From Rugalucina vietnamica (lineage: Eukaryota; Mollusca; Bivalvia; Lucinida; Lucinidae): DNA of 64,000 nucleotides. The stretch is taken from contig OZ024882.1 of NCBI GenBank assembly GCA_964017185.1, positions 37,744,488 through 37,808,487 of the forward strand. Reading direction: 5' to 3'. A model generated the notes under the pieces. It had not been told where the DNA came from and ran no database searches. It saw only the letters and a program-made list of their open reading frames with translations. The translations under genes were made by a program, and so were the position numbers. How positions within the stretch are numbered: the stretch's first letter is position 1; every line of letters starts with the position of its first letter. Of the stretch, positions 46,518 through 58,351 are shown in pieces.

Positions 46518-48213
46518 TAGTGTTGTAACGATGATCGAGTCAAATCGAAAATTGAAAAAAGTTGTCCAGGTCGGCGACAATCAATTATGCTGTCCAGGAA
46601 TCGATTGTCGCTAACAGTAGGAGCCCTCATTAGCCGAAATTCAGCAAAAACTTGAATAATTTAACAGTGTTAGAAATAAGCAATTGCCCGATTGCCTGAC
46701 ACGGATTGAAACGTCGGCAAGCCAAGTTTAATGCAATCATGGTAGGGTGCTTAGGCCCTATGTTAGGGTGCCCGCTTGGCAACCTGAATTCATTGCCGGC
46801 GAGCGTGAATGATACCCATTGTTTTCTTAGATAGGTCACAAAGGTTGTAAAAATAAGCCAAGGGATACACATCCCGCAATGGATTATCAGTAAGTAGATG
46901 GTAAACGAGATCATTGAACAAAGTTGTCAAACCTTTACGCCCACGTTTACTTAATTGTCCATTTATTCCTAATCCGATAATCGCAATCCATTCATGCTTG
47001 CCGAAGAATAGACGCACGCCACGTAATATCGGTCAGTTTAATCCAATTACATTACCATGAAAACATAAACACAGATGCGTAATTGAACTGTCAATTAAAT
47101 CTGCAGATAGCCGAAAGTAGGTGCGGCCTGCATTCAACACGAGCGCTCATTGGCCAATCGATTTTTTTTTCAAAGTCACTCCTTGACTTCACGAACGTAT
47201 GAGTTTCCGAGGCGGTAAGATCAGAGACAGACACACAAATTCTCGTAACCATTACTACCATTAGCGGACGCACCTGATTTTAGAGGAAGTCCATGGTCGT
47301 CTGCATTCTAGATTTTCGGCGTATGGCTGTCACTTGTCATTGCAAAAACGCAGAAAATGTCCGTTGAAGCAAGCAGCATGGCACGTTAACGTGACGCTAC
47401 TCTGTGTTTTCGTGTCGGCGATTATTAGAGTCCAAAATATTGAGATACCATTATATCTTATTGAGCTGCTCAAATCAAGTATTTGCACATGATCCGCTAC
47501 TGAAATTGGCAATATTTTTTATAGAAAACTCGCTACCGTTTTTATCCAATATATTTCACTGGGTAAAATGAGTGGTGTTTTCTACTGTTTCCACTGTCAT
47601 TGACGCTTTAAAATCTGTTTTCAATGGTGCGTCATAAAAATGAATTCTATTGTTTATAGAGTGTTTACAATGGATTAAAATTTTAAAACGCAAACTTGCA
47701 ATTTATTATTCTATTGTACAAAGATCTCGAGGTAAATGGTTTATTAATTAATGGTTTTTAATGAGCCTATAAGGTGCTTTCCCCCACCCAAACGAACTAC
47801 AGAAACGGTGTGCAGTCTGGTCGGATTTGGTAGTATAGCCTTTCCGTTACATGACTCTCGTATAACGGGCCCGCGATTTGTGAACTCCGACCAGCGCATT
47901 ATAGCGGAACTGTTTTAGAAGTAAATTTCACTCTCGTAAAAACGTAGCTAAAATAGCAAGTCCTCTCTGTTGCATATAATCAATTTAAAGTCTTTATACA
48001 TATTAAATGCACAATTTTACTTCAGCTATTCCATACATTATATTTTTAGATTTAATTGAGTATGTTGGCAGAGTACTCCTCCCAGTTCTGATCAGTTCTG
48101 TGGAAGGAAATCAGTATTGGTCACATTTCGATTATAATCGATAATTGATCGGAAAAGCATGTCTCATTATTTTCGATGATCGATTATGAAAATTCCATAA
48201 TCGAACAACACTA
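46518..48213. mobile_element. hAT-like element, 1.7 kb, 8-bp target duplication
   Basis: Ends TAGTGTTGTAACGAT and (right end reversed) TAGTGTTGTTCGATTATGG form short TIRs flanked by GAATTCAG on both sides (46510-46517, 48214-48221). An 8-bp duplication and TAGTGTTG ends are typical of hAT transposons. The unoccupied target is seen in repeat R copy 2 at 55370-55377. Interior frames of 75-94 codons on the minus strand show no transposase motif that I recognise, so it is probably non-autonomous. Its base composition is less AT-rich than the surrounding introns. Confidence 0.88.
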
Positions 48214-48426
48214 GAATTCAGTAAGGCCATAGGGATAAACACTGAGTCATTCACCTCATACAAATGACTGATGACGTCATTTCGACTGGATCATTCTTTC
48301 TATATACCAGCTGTTTTGCTGGTTATATGACACCAACAGTGGTGTCTTCATGAAAGAGTAAAATAAGTTCCATAAGCTTGTTGTGTGTAATAAAAGTAAA
48401 ATATATATTGTTTAAACAACACCTAC

Positions 48427-48539
48427 CTCCTGTATGAGTAGCCCACTGTAGCAGTTCTGTAGATAACCAGCATATTCTGGTACATTGTAATGCTGGAGTG
48501 GTGTCCCCTTGTAGTCAATAAAGTGGAGCAACTCCATCT
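48427..48539 (-). CDS. Roco gene exon E4 (N-terminal region)
   Basis: The 113-nt block has acceptor ATTGTAG and donor GTAGGTG, phase 1 in and phase 0 out, 37 full codons. The peptide runs MELLHFIDYKGTPLQHYN and then VPEYAGYLQNCYSGLLIQE, rich in aromatic residues. The internal Met is not taken as a start, because the acceptor and phase join it to E3. No domain is recognised. The upstream limit of the next intron is only about 200 bp from a hAT-like insertion. Confidence 0.8.
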
Positions 48540-48926
48540 CTACAATGCAAACCAACAAACAAATCCAGCTTGGGTTTCATTATACACAAGCTACAAGAGA
48601 ATCTTTGTTGTACAACTCTTTGTATGAATTCTAGATTTTTAAGAAATATTTTTATCAAGGACTATGGACCATAAATGTCAAGGTGTTTGCTAGTAAAAAT
48701 TGCTATAGAATGTTTAATGTTTGCAAATTTAGTATCAACGCTGCCAAGATGAGAACTATAGACCAATTCTATCATTGGCATAAAATGACAATGTAGCAAT
48801 ATGACGTCCAAGAAAGTCAAGAAACCCTGGAGGTGAAGGTCACCATGTCAAAGTATGTGATACATTTCTGTGTTCAAAAAAACATTGTTGTCTGAATATT
48901 CAGAAACAAGAAGGAACATGACTTAC

Positions 48927-49112
48927 TGAGCCCCGGACAGAGGATATGTACATTCTGTTCCCTGTAGTTCATCAAGGCCTTCATAGAGGGATATCTCAGC
49001 GTGTTCACATCAAACTTGGCTGGCAGAAAACACATTAACTTGCTGTTGTTACTGAAGAAGTCAAACAATGCAGGACTCATAGCACACTTGGGCAGGGCCC
49101 TCTGCTCAAATA
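48927..49112 (-). CDS. Roco gene exon E3 (N-terminal region)
   Basis: The 186-nt block has acceptor TTTCAG and a strong donor GTAAGTC, phase 1 in and phase 1 out, giving about 61 residues. The peptide contains ALPKCAMSPALFDFFSNN and later MKALMNYREQNVHILCPGL, so it looks like a compact mixed helical segment. Both joins are in phase. I do not recognise the domain; N-terminal regions of Roco proteins vary widely. It sits 387 bp upstream of E4. Confidence 0.8.
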
Positions 49113-49375
49113 CTGAAACATACACAATCAAATGCATCTATACATAATGAATATTTTAACCATATAATATCGAACACATTTTAACAACACAACAAAGTGT
49201 ATGTTTATTAGGGACTGAAGATCACTGACTTAATCCTCTAACATCCTAGGGAATGCAACTGAAGCTATCTTAAAATGTACCTTATAACAGTTACAAGAGC
49301 TATATACTTGTATACTTTTAAAGAGTGTGGTATTATTAATCCAGTTGGCAAGCTACTCTCTACTCTCTAAAGAAA
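49113..49375. other. Intron upstream of E3, nothing recognised
   Basis: Unique-looking sequence with no exon or repeat that I can name. Confidence 0.4.
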
Positions 49376-52245
49376 CCAGAGGACCATTGGTCCTGAGAGC
49401 GCTCACCTGAAGCCTGATCTTGGAGTATTAAGTCATCATGAAATAACCCTGACCTTGAATACTCACACACCTTTATTGACTTCATAAGTTGTCTGCAAAG
49501 TTTCTGGGGTTGGTAACTCAAAGCCATCTTAAGCTTAAGATCAACTTACGAACTTTGGCAACGTCTTATCTTACAAAGTGGCACCTTTTATTTGAAAAAA
49601 GTTCCGACAGCTTAGTGTAACTGGAATAGCAATGAGGTAAATTTTAAGATGGTCATTTTAAGTTTGTCAAGTTGGGGAACTTACGATGCCTTCGAGTTAC
49701 TGGGCCCAGGTCTCAGGCTGCAATAGTTTCCAAACCCAGTAACATCTGAGAAAACCAAAATTTTAATTTTGATATTTAAATGACCTTGGGTCAAGGTCAA
49801 GAAATGACCTTGGGCTTCATTAATTACCTACCTTCATTGACTCCATTAGTTGTCTGCATCTAGCAACTTTCAGGTCTCAGGCTGCAAAAGTTTCCAAAAT
49901 ATCCATTGTTTTCACCTTTTCCCATGTAAAAGCCTATGTTTCCAAAATTGACCTTGCCGTAAAATAGGTCAAGGTCATCCTAGGGTCATCATTTCAACAA
50001 ACTATGATGGGCTGGAGTCCCAAATGCTACATACCAAGTTTCGCGTAAATCGGCCAGCCGATTCTGGAGAAGAAGATTTTTGAGTGGTTTTTACCATAGT
50101 TGGGCATGGCAGACATCTTGGTCATGTGACCTGGATTTTGCGATCAAACTTTCGTTCCCCCTACCCATGGACGCTCCACATAAAATTTCACTTTGATTGG
50201 CCAAGCAGTTTCAGAGAAGATCTTTGAAAAGTGTGTATGGATGACAGACAGGCCAAGGTCAAGAGATGACCTTGACCTAAATTAATCACATACCTTCATC
50301 TACTCCATTAGTTGTTTGCATCTACCACTTTTCAGGCCTCAGGCTGCAATAGTTTTCAAAAAATCCAGTTTTCACTTTTTCCCATGTAAAAGCCTATGTT
50401 TCCAAAATTGACATTGCTGTAAAATAGGTCAAGGTCATCCTATGGTCATCATTTGATCAAACTATGATGGGCTGGAGTCCCAAATGCTACGAACCATGTT
50501 TCATGAAAATCAGCCAGCCGGTTCTTTTGATCAAACTATGATGGGCTGGAGTCCCAAATGCTACATACCATGTTTCATGAAAATCAGCCAGCTGGTTCTG
50601 GAGAAGAAAATTTTTGAGTGGTTTTTACCATATATGGGCGTGACGGCCATCTTGTTCATGTGACCTGGATTTGGCAATCAAACTTTCGTCTCCCCTACCC
50701 ATGGATGCTCCACATAAAATTACACTTTGATTGGCCAAGCAGTTTCAGAGGAGAAGATCTTTGAAAAGTGTGTATGGATGACAGACTGGCCAAGGTCAAG
50801 AGATGACCCTTGACCTAAATTAATCACATACCTGCATCTACTACATTAGTTGTTTGCATCTACCACTTTTCAGGCCTCATGCTGCAGTAGTTTTCAAAAA
50901 ATCCATAGTTTTCACTTTTTCCCATGTAAAAGCTTATGTTTCCAAAATTGACATTGCAGTAAAATAGGTCGAGGTCATCCTATGGTCATCATTTGATCAA
51001 ACTATGATGGGCTGGAGTCCCCGATGCTACATACAAAGTTTCATGAAAATCGGCCATAGGCTTTTACATTGGAAAAAGTGAAAACTATGGATTTTTTGAA
51101 AACTATTGCAGCCTGAGGCCTGAAAAGTGGTAGATGCAAACAACTAATGGAGTAGATGAAGGTATGTGATTAATTTAGGTCAAGGTCATCTCTTGACCTT
51201 GGCCAGTCTGTCATCCCTACACACTTTTCAAAGATCTTCTTCCCTGAAACTGCTAGGCCAATCAAAGTGAAATTTTATGTGGAGCGTCCATGGGTAGAAG
51301 ATTTTTGAGTGTTTTTTACCATATATGGGCGTGGCTGCCATCTTGGTCATGTGACCTGGATTTTGTGATCAAACTTTCGTCTCCCCTACCCATGGATGCT
51401 CCACATAAAATTTCACTTTGGTTGGCAAAGTAGTTTCAGAGGAGAAGATCTTTGAAAAGTGTGTATGGACGACAGACTGCCCAGAGTCAAGAGATGACCT
51501 TGACCTAAATTAATCACATACCTGCATCTACTCCATTAGTTGTTTGCATCTACCACTATTCAGGCCTCAGGCTGCAATAGTTTTCAAACTCAGGCTGCAA
51601 TAGTTTCCAAAATATCCAATGTTTTCACCTTTTCCCATGTAAAAGGCTGTTTCAAAAATTGACCTTTCTGTAAAATAGGTCAAGGTCATCCCAGGGTCAT
51701 CTCTTTAGCAAACTATGATGAGCTGTAGTCCCCGATGCTACATATCAAGTTTCATGGAAGTCCGCCCACCGGTTCTGGAGAAGAAGATTTTTGAAGGGTT
51801 TTCACCATATATGGGCATGGCGGCCATCTTGGTCAAGTGACCAAGATATTGCTAACAAAATTTCAATGCCACTACCCAAGGAGGCTCCACATAAAATTTC
51901 AACTTGATTTGCCAAGCGGTTTCCGAGAAGAAGATCTTTGAAATTGTGACTTAAGTTTAACATTTCAATGACATTGGGTCAATGTCAAGATATGACCTTG
52001 ACCTTAATTTATTACATATCTTCATTGACTCCATCAGTTGTCTGCATCTAGCAGTTTTCAAGTCTCAGGCTGTAATAATTCCCAAAATATCCATTGTTAT
52101 CGCCTTTTCCCATGTAAAAAACTATGATTCCAAAGTTGACCTTGCTGTAAAATAGGTCAAGGTCAACCCAGGGTCACCATTTGCATGCAGATACACATAT
52201 TTTTTTTTATTCTAGTATAAATAGTTGAGTTTCAAATACATATTT
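49376..52245 (+). mobile_element. Pearl/HINE-like element, family I, copy 5 (multi-unit, 3' truncated)
   Basis: It starts CCAGAGGACCATTGGTCC, then GCTCACCTGAAGCC, and has four to five ~500-bp core units sharing CTATGATGGGCTGGAGTCCC, CATATATGGGCGTGGC and AAAGTGTGTATGGA. An inverted piece of a unit lies at 51053-51294. Instead of a hairpin end it runs into repeat F copy 3. Confidence 0.75.
51053..51294 (-). repeat. Inverted segment of a core unit
   Basis: From ATAGGCTTTTACATTGG to GTCCATGGGTAG this ~240-bp piece is the reverse complement of core sequence seen nearby in the plus direction (for example 50680-50940). It interrupts AAAATCGGCC...AAGATTTTTGAG of a unit. A local inversion or template switch is likely. 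Confidence 0.75.
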
Positions 52246-52357
52246 ATTTTCATGGTATAAGTACCTGATTGTTAGTTTGGTTTTTTCCCACCTTGGTTTT
52301 TGGAGTGGGAGTCTTTTTCTGATTGCGCCTTTTCCTGATCTTTGCCTAATTGTACTT
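52246..52357 (+). repeat. Repeat F, copy 3 (truncated)
   Basis: From CATGGTATAAGTACCTGATT to GCCTAATTGTACTTTT it matches the last third of 2956-3321. 52358-52697 holds nothing I recognise. Confidence 0.6.
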
Positions 52358-52697
52358 TTTATTCTACCCTAAGCATATGCTTTGTACATCCTAACTAAGT
52401 CTTGTCAATAGTTTAAGTATAAATAATTGCAAATATTGTACTGCCTATTCCATACTAAGGAAATGATCTGTACATTTTGCCTTTTCTACATTTTGTTTCA
52501 TTTAACATGTGTATTCATAACAGTATAAACCATTGTGTCTACACCTTAACATCATCAATGGAATACAACATTTTCTGCTTTTGTATTTGTCTGTGTTTGT
52601 GTATTATTATGTTAATATGTATATACTGAGGGCCTCATGGAAGATTAGCTTATTACATGTATTGATGTATGTGCTAAATGATGTAACCCTCTTTAAA

Positions 52698-54809
52698 CCA
52701 AAGGACCATTGGTCCTGAGAACGCTCACCTGAAGCCTGATCTTGGAGTATTAAGTCATCATGAAATGACCTTGACCTTGAATACTCACACACCTTTATTG
52801 ACTTCATAAGTTGTCTGCATCTGCAAAGTTTCAGGTCTCAGGCTGCAATAGTTTCCAAACCCAGTGATTTCTGAGAAAACCATAATTTTAATTTTGATAT
52901 TTAAATGACCTGGGGTCAAGGTCAAGAAATGACCTTGGCCTTCATTAATTACTTACCTTCATTGACTCTATTAGTTGTCTGCATCTAGCAACTTTCAGGT
53001 CTCAGGCTGCACCAGTTTCCAAAATATCCACTGTTTTCGCCTTTTCCCATGTAAAAGCCTGTTTCCAAAATTAATATAGCCGTAAAATAGGTCAAGGTCA
53101 TCCTAGGGTCATTATTTCAACACACTATGATGGGCTGGAGTCCCAAATGCTACATACCAAGTTTCCCATAAATCAACCAGCCGGTTCTGGAGAAGAAGAT
53201 ATTTGAGTGGTTTTTACCATAGTTGGGCATGGCAGCCATCTTGGTCATGTGACCCAAATTTCGCGATCAAACTTTCGTTCCCCCTATCCATAGACGCTCC
53301 ACATAAAATTTCACTTTGATTGGCAGAGCAGTTTCAGAGATCTTTGAAAAGTGTGTATGGACAACAGACTGGCCAAGGTCAGGAGATGACCTTGACCTAA
53401 ATTAATCACATACCTTCATCTACTCCATTAGTTGTTTGCATCTACCACTTTTCAGGTCTCAGGCTGCAACAGTTTTCAAAAAAATCCATAGTTTCACTTT
53501 TCCAATGTAAAAGCCTATGTTTCCAAAATTGACATTGCCGTAAAATAGGTCAAAGTCATCCTATGGTCATCATTTGATCAAACTATGATGGGCTGGAGTC
53601 CCAAATGCTACATACCAAATTTCGTGAAAGATTTTTGAGTGGTTTTTACCATATATGGGCGTGGCGGCCATCTTGGTCATGTGACCTGGATTTGGCAATC
53701 AAACTTTCGTCTCCCCTACTCATGGATGCTCCACATAAAATTTCACTTTGATTGGCGAAGCAGTTTCAGAGAAGAAGATCTTTGGAAAGTGTGTATGGAC
53801 GACAGACTGGCCAAGGTCAAGAGATGACCTTGACCTAAATTAATCACATACCTTCATCTACTCCATTAGTTGTTTGCATCTACCACTTTTCAGGCCTCAG
53901 GCTGCAATAGTTTTCAAAAAATCCATAGTTTTCACTTTTTCCCATGTAAAAGCATATGTTTCCAAATTTGACCTTGCCGTAAAATAGGTCAAGGTCATCC
54001 GAGGGTCTTCATTTTATCAAACTATAATGGGCTGAAGTCCCCAATGCTACATACCAAGTTTCGTGGAAATCGACCCACCGGTTCTGGAGAAGAAGATTTT
54101 TTAGTGGTTTTCACCATATATGGGCGTGGCGGCCATCTTGATCATGTGACCTGGATTTCGCGATCAAACTTTTGTCTCCCCTATCCATGGATGCTCCACA
54201 TAAAATTTCACTTTGATTGGCCAAGCAGTTTCAGAGAAGAAGATCTTTGAAAAGTGTGTATGGATGACAGACTGGCCAAGGTCAAGAGATGACCTTGACC
54301 TAAATTAATCACATACCTTCATCTACTCCATAAGTTGTTTGCATCTACCACTTTTCAGGCCTCAGGCTGCAAAAGATTTAAAAAAATCCATGGTTTTCAC
54401 TTTTTCCCATGTAAAAGCCTATGTTTCCAAATTTGACCTTGTAGTAAAATAGGTCAAGGTCATCCAAGGGTCATCATTTTATCAAACTATGATGGGCTGA
54501 AGTCCCCGATGCTACATACCAAGTTTCGTGGAAATCGGCCCACGGGTTCTGGAGAAGAAGATTTTTGAACGGTTTTTACCATATATGGGCGTGGCGGCCA
54601 TCTTGGTCATGTGACAAAGATATCGCGATCAAAATTACAATGCCACTACCCAAGGAGGCTCCACATAAAATTTCAACGAGATTGGCCAAGCGGTTTCAGA
54701 GAAGAAGATCTTTGAAATTGTGGACAACAACGACGGACGACGGACGGACGCCGGATCATGGCCATCCTATAAGCTCACCTTGTGAGCCTTGGGCTCAGGT
54801 GAGCTAATA
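52698..54809 (+). mobile_element. Pearl/HINE-like element, family I, copy 6
   Basis: Complete: 5' CCAAAGGACCATTGGTCC, then GCTCACCTGAAGCC; ~500-bp core units with TTGGCGAAGCAGTTTCAGAG-like phrases; CGACGGACGACGGACGG microsatellite; 3' AGCTCACCTTGTGAGCCTTG hairpin region ending CAGGTGAGCTAA. Non-coding. Confidence 0.8.
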
Positions 54810-54839
54810 AAGTCTTTACTTACTACTTACTTACTTACT

Positions 54840-55180
54840 TATCAGTTTAGCAAATTATAATGGGGTGGAGTCCTGGATGCTACATACCAAGTTTCGTGGA
54901 AATCGGCTCACCGGTTCTGGAGAAGAAGATTTTTGAAGGGTTTTTACCATATATGGGCATGGCGGCCATCTTAGTCATGTGACCACAATATCGCGAACAA
55001 AATTTCAATGCCACTACCCAAGGAGGCTACACATAAAATTTCAACTTGATCGGCCAAGCAGTTTAAGAGAAGAAGATCTTTGAAATTGTGGACGACGATA
55101 GATGACGATGACGGACGGACGCCAGATCATGGGTATACTATAAGCTCACCTGTGAGCCTTCGGCTCAGGTGAGCTAATAA
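54840..55180 (+). mobile_element. Family I pearl-like 3'-end fragment
   Basis: One partial core unit (GGGGTGGAGTCCTGGATGCT onward), a GACGACG microsatellite and a full hairpin end AGCCTTCGGCTCAGGTGAGC then TAA at 55177. It lacks the 5' part. Confidence 0.75.
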
Positions 55181-55187
55181 ATATTGG

Positions 55188-55420
55188 GTATCAGAACTGC
55201 TCCTTTCCCGCCTTTTGCTCATTCAGTTGAGGGTATAATTCGGTCAATATCGTTATTATATAATTATTTTAAGACACTTATAAAATTATAATTTGCCAGA
55301 AATATTACAGGGCTCATACCTTAAGTTGCAGAAGCAAAAAAGTTTGATTTTGTTCATATTTTCTACTTTGAATTCAGTACGGCCATAGCGATAAACACTG
55401 AGTAAGGTGGCTAACCATAA
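55188..55420. repeat. Dispersed repeat R, copy 2 (empty hAT site)
   Basis: Matches 46290-46517 and then continues without interruption into GGCCATAGCGATAAACACTG, so at 55370-55377 the GAATTCAG target is present once. It serves as the internal empty-site control for the hAT-like insertion. 55421-55664 holds nothing recognised. Confidence 0.75.
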
Positions 55421-55664
55421 TCCCCTAAGGGCCTGGAAATAGCAGGTGTATTCTTTTTACAAAGCCACAATATATGCAGGAACCATATTATGCCAAACAC
55501 CATGCTAAAATGCAGCAGGTAAAGCAAGTTTTCTTGGTCATATTGTGCCAGGAATAAAACACTCCTCCACCGCACTGCAAAGACAATGTTAATATAAAAC
55601 ACTACAGACAGGCCTGGATATTCCCTATCTCGGGGATTTCCAACAGGTACAGTAATGTACTAAC

Positions 55665-55791
55665 ATTTGGGTCTGTGTTTCGCCTCCATACACTTCACAT
55701 GAACTCGGCTGGTCATTGGTGACTCCAGTCCGGCTCCCTCTAGAGCATTCAGGCATTCCTCTTCAACTCCACTTAATGTCTCTATTTGTTC
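55665..55791 (-). CDS. Roco gene exon E2 (N-terminal region)
   Basis: The 127-nt block has acceptor TTTCAG and donor GTTAGT, phase 0 in and phase 1 out. It encodes about 42 residues rich in Glu and small residues, beginning EQIETLSGVEEECLNALEG, probably helical. The phase fits E1 and E3. No family motif is recognised. It lies between a pearl-like element (55934-57624) and a dispersed repeat copy ending near 55400. Confidence 0.75.
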
Positions 55792-55933
55792 CTGAAACAA
55801 ACATAAACAAGTTTTATTGATAACAATTACTGGAAAAAACCTCACAATTTTTATTGTGTAATTGTCTATTTCTAAATGATTTATCATTCTGTTATCTTAT
55901 ATAAAGTATGAATAGGCCAGAACTTGTGTTCAA

Positions 55934-57624
55934 CCAGAGGACCATTGGTCCTGAGAACGCTCACCTGAAGCCTGATCTTGGAGTATTAAGTCATCATGAA
56001 ATGACCTTGACCTTGAATACTCACACACCTTTATTGACTTCACAAGTTGTCCGCATCTGCAAAGTTTCAGGTCTCAGGCTGCAATAGTTTCCAAACCCAG
56101 TGATTTCTCAGAAAACCATAATTTCAATTTTGATATTTAAATGACCTTGGATCAAGGTCAACAAATGACCTTGGCCTTCATTAATCACTTACCTTCATTG
56201 ATTCCATTAGTTGTCTGCATCTAGCAACTTTCAGGTCTCAGGCTGCAACAGTTTCCAAAATATCCATTGTTTTCCCCTTTTCCCATGTAAAAGCCTATGT
56301 TTCCAAAATTGACCTTTCCGTAAAATAGGTCAAGGTCATCTTAGGGTATCATTTCAACAAACTATGATGGGCTGGAGTCCCAAATGCTGCATACCAAGTT
56401 TCGTGTAAATCGGCCAGCCGGTTCTGGAGAAGAAGATTTTTGAGTGGTTTTTACCATAGTTGGGCATGGCGGCCATCTTGGTCATGTGACCCGAATTTCG
56501 CGATCACACTTTCGTTCCCCCTACCCATGGACGCTCCACATAAAATTTCACTTTGATTGGCCAAGCAGTTTCAGAGAAGAAGATCTTTGAAAAGTGTGTA
56601 TGGACGACAGACTGGCCAAGGTCAAGAGATGACCTTGACCTAAATTAATCACATACCTTCATCTACTCCATTGGTTGTTTGCATCTACCACTTTTCAGGC
56701 CTCAGGCTGCAATAGTTTTCAAAAAATCCATAGTTTTCACTTTTTCCCATGTAAAAGCCTATGTTTCCAAAATTGACATTGCCGTAAAATAGGTCAAGGT
56801 CATCCTATAGTCATCATTTGATCAAATTATGATGGGCTGGAGTCCCAAATGCTACATACCAAGTTTCATGAAAATCGGTCAGCCGGTTCTGGAGAAGAAG
56901 ATTTTTGAGTGGTTTTTACCATATATGGGCGTGGCGGCCATCTTAATCATGTGACCTGGATTTCGCAATCAAACTTTCGTCTCCCCTACCCATGGATGCT
57001 TCATATAAAATTTCACTTTGATTGGCCAAGCAGTTTCAGAGAAGAAGATCTTTGAAAAGTGTGTATGGAGGACAGACTGGCCAAGGTCAAGAGATGACCT
57101 TGACCTAAATTAATCTTATACCTTCATCTACTCCATTAGTTGTTTGCATCTACCACTTTTCAGGCCTCAGGTTGCAATAGTTTTCAAAAAATCCATAGTT
57201 TTCACTTTTTCCGATGTAAAAGCATATGTTTCCAAAATTGACATTGCCGTAAAATAGGTCAAGGTCATCCAAGGGTCATCATTTTATCAAACTATGATGG
57301 GCTGAAGTCCCCGATGCTACATAGCAAGTTTCATGGAAATCGGCCCGCCAGTTCTGGAGAAGAAGATTTTTGAGCGTTTTTTACCATATATGGGCGTGGC
57401 GGCCATCTTGGTCATGTGACCTGGATTTCGTGATCAAACTTGAAATGCCACTACCCAAGGAGGCTCCACATAAAATTTCAACTAGATCGGCCAAGCGGTT
57501 ACAGAGAAGAAGATCTTTGAAATTGTGGCCGACCGACGGACGACGGACGGACGACGGACGGACGGACGCCGGAGCATGGGTATACTATAAGCTCACCTGT
57601 GAGCCTTCGGCTCAGGTGAGCTAA
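55934..57624 (+). mobile_element. Pearl/HINE-like element, family I, copy 7 (complete)
   Basis: 5' CCAGAGGACCATTGGTCC, then GCTCACCTGAAGCC; three ~500-bp core units; a run of GGACGGACGACGG; 3' hairpin TGAGCCTTCGGCTCA inside AGCTCACC/GGTGAGCT, then AA. It is the cleanest copy in the window. Terminal CTAA after a hairpin resembles Helitron/Helentron 3' ends. Confidence 0.82.
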
Positions 57625-57631
57625 CAATATA

Positions 57632-57776
57632 TAGGGATCAAACATGATTTTCCATTCATTAACTAGCAAGGTCCCGAGGGGAGTGTTGAAAACCGAGGGG
57701 CATAGCCCGAGGTTTTTAACACTCCCCAAGGGACCTAGGGAATGTTAATGAATGATAAAATCATTTTTGATCGCTA
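57632..57776. repeat. 145-bp foldback palindrome
   Basis: The left arm (GGGATCAAACATGATTTT ... GGTCCC, GGGGAGTGTTGAAAACC) is the reverse complement of the right arm (GGTTTTTAACACTCCCC, GGGACC, AAAATCATTTTTGATCGC). About 25 bases form the loop. It could extrude or form a long RNA hairpin, and it is likely a MITE arm pair. Confidence 0.85.
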
Positions 57777-58049
57777 TTATTGCATAAATTCTGCAAAAAC
57801 GAAAGAAATAATGGTGCACTTTCTTTTACAGCCTCATCACATTTTCATATGCCTTCAAGCTATATATATTTTTATGCTCATTCCGGATGAACTTCAGATT
57901 CTTATTATTAGCACGTGCTTTGCATGGCGCCCGGTTACGAGCATAAGTAAAAGCCATGTGCGCGCATGAATTGCAATATTAATAAATGGCTTTCTCTTCA
58001 TTAATAAACGGCTGTTAATATCATTTGACACGGGTATTTATGCAATAAT
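57776..58049. mobile_element. Possible TIR element, 274 bp
   Basis: ATTATTGCATAAAT at 57776 and its exact reverse complement ATTTATGCAATAAT ending 58049 enclose non-coding sequence. It adjoins the palindrome at 57632 and ends 30 bp from the E1 donor. No clear TSD; both structures may belong to one element. Confidence 0.45.
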
Positions 58050-58079
58050 GTAAAAATTATTCATAATAAAGTTACTTAC

Positions 58080-58159
58080 AGCAGAGAACAGTTCTATTGG
58101 TACAGGGTAGGACTTCTCCTGTACACAGTACTCCGGCCAGTGAAACGCTCCACTCCAAC
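58080..58159 (-). CDS. Roco gene exon E1 (first seen; N-terminal region)
   Basis: The 80-nt block has an acceptor ending TTTAG and a donor GTAAGT. It enters in phase 1 and leaves in phase 0, encoding about 26 residues including HWPEYCVQEKSYPVPIELF. It was chosen because the frame is open and joins E2 in phase. No domain is recognised. The start codon is not here: the exon begins in mid-codon, and I found no convincing upstream exon between 58160 and 64000. A foldback sequence lies about 300 bp downstream in the following intron. Confidence 0.7.
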
Positions 58160-58351
58160 CTAAACATACAACAATAACTGACAACTGACAACGGAATGTT
58201 TTCATTTCTAGATTTTTTCCATGAACTGCTTAATACAATTTACCATATTCATTCTTTTTAGCTCATGGTGTGCTTAACTTTTCAAAAGTTAAGGTTAGTT
58301 ATCAAATTATCTTCATTATAAGCACACATTTAAGAGCTTGTTTAATGCCCA

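Larger units (their letters stand above)
683..58159 (-). other. Roco-family GTPase gene, partial, 15 exons found
   Basis: Fifteen coding blocks on the minus strand are bounded by AG acceptors and GT donors and join into one reading frame of about 840 residues. Order from the N-terminus: unknown region (E1-E7), LRR block (E8), EF-hand-like loop (E9), LRR (E10), Roc GTPase (E11-E13), start of COR (E14-E15). Roc followed by COR defines the Roco family (LRRK1/2, MFHAS1, DAPK1 and invertebrate relatives). Splice phases agree at every join except E7/E8, where a small exon may be missing. E1 begins in mid-frame and E15 ends at a donor, so exons are missing at both ends and any C-terminal kinase is outside. 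Three introns hold tandem arrays derived from the gene's own splice junctions. I cannot assign an orthologue. Confidence 0.85.

Noticed and set aside
46630..47017. hAT transposase remnant on the minus strand
   Set aside because: Frames of 94 and 75 codons lie in the element but show no DDE, RW or BED-finger motif that I recognise.
55411..55602. 63-codon minus-strand frame near E2
   Set aside because: Hydrophobic frame without consensus splice sites that would join E2 or E3 in phase.
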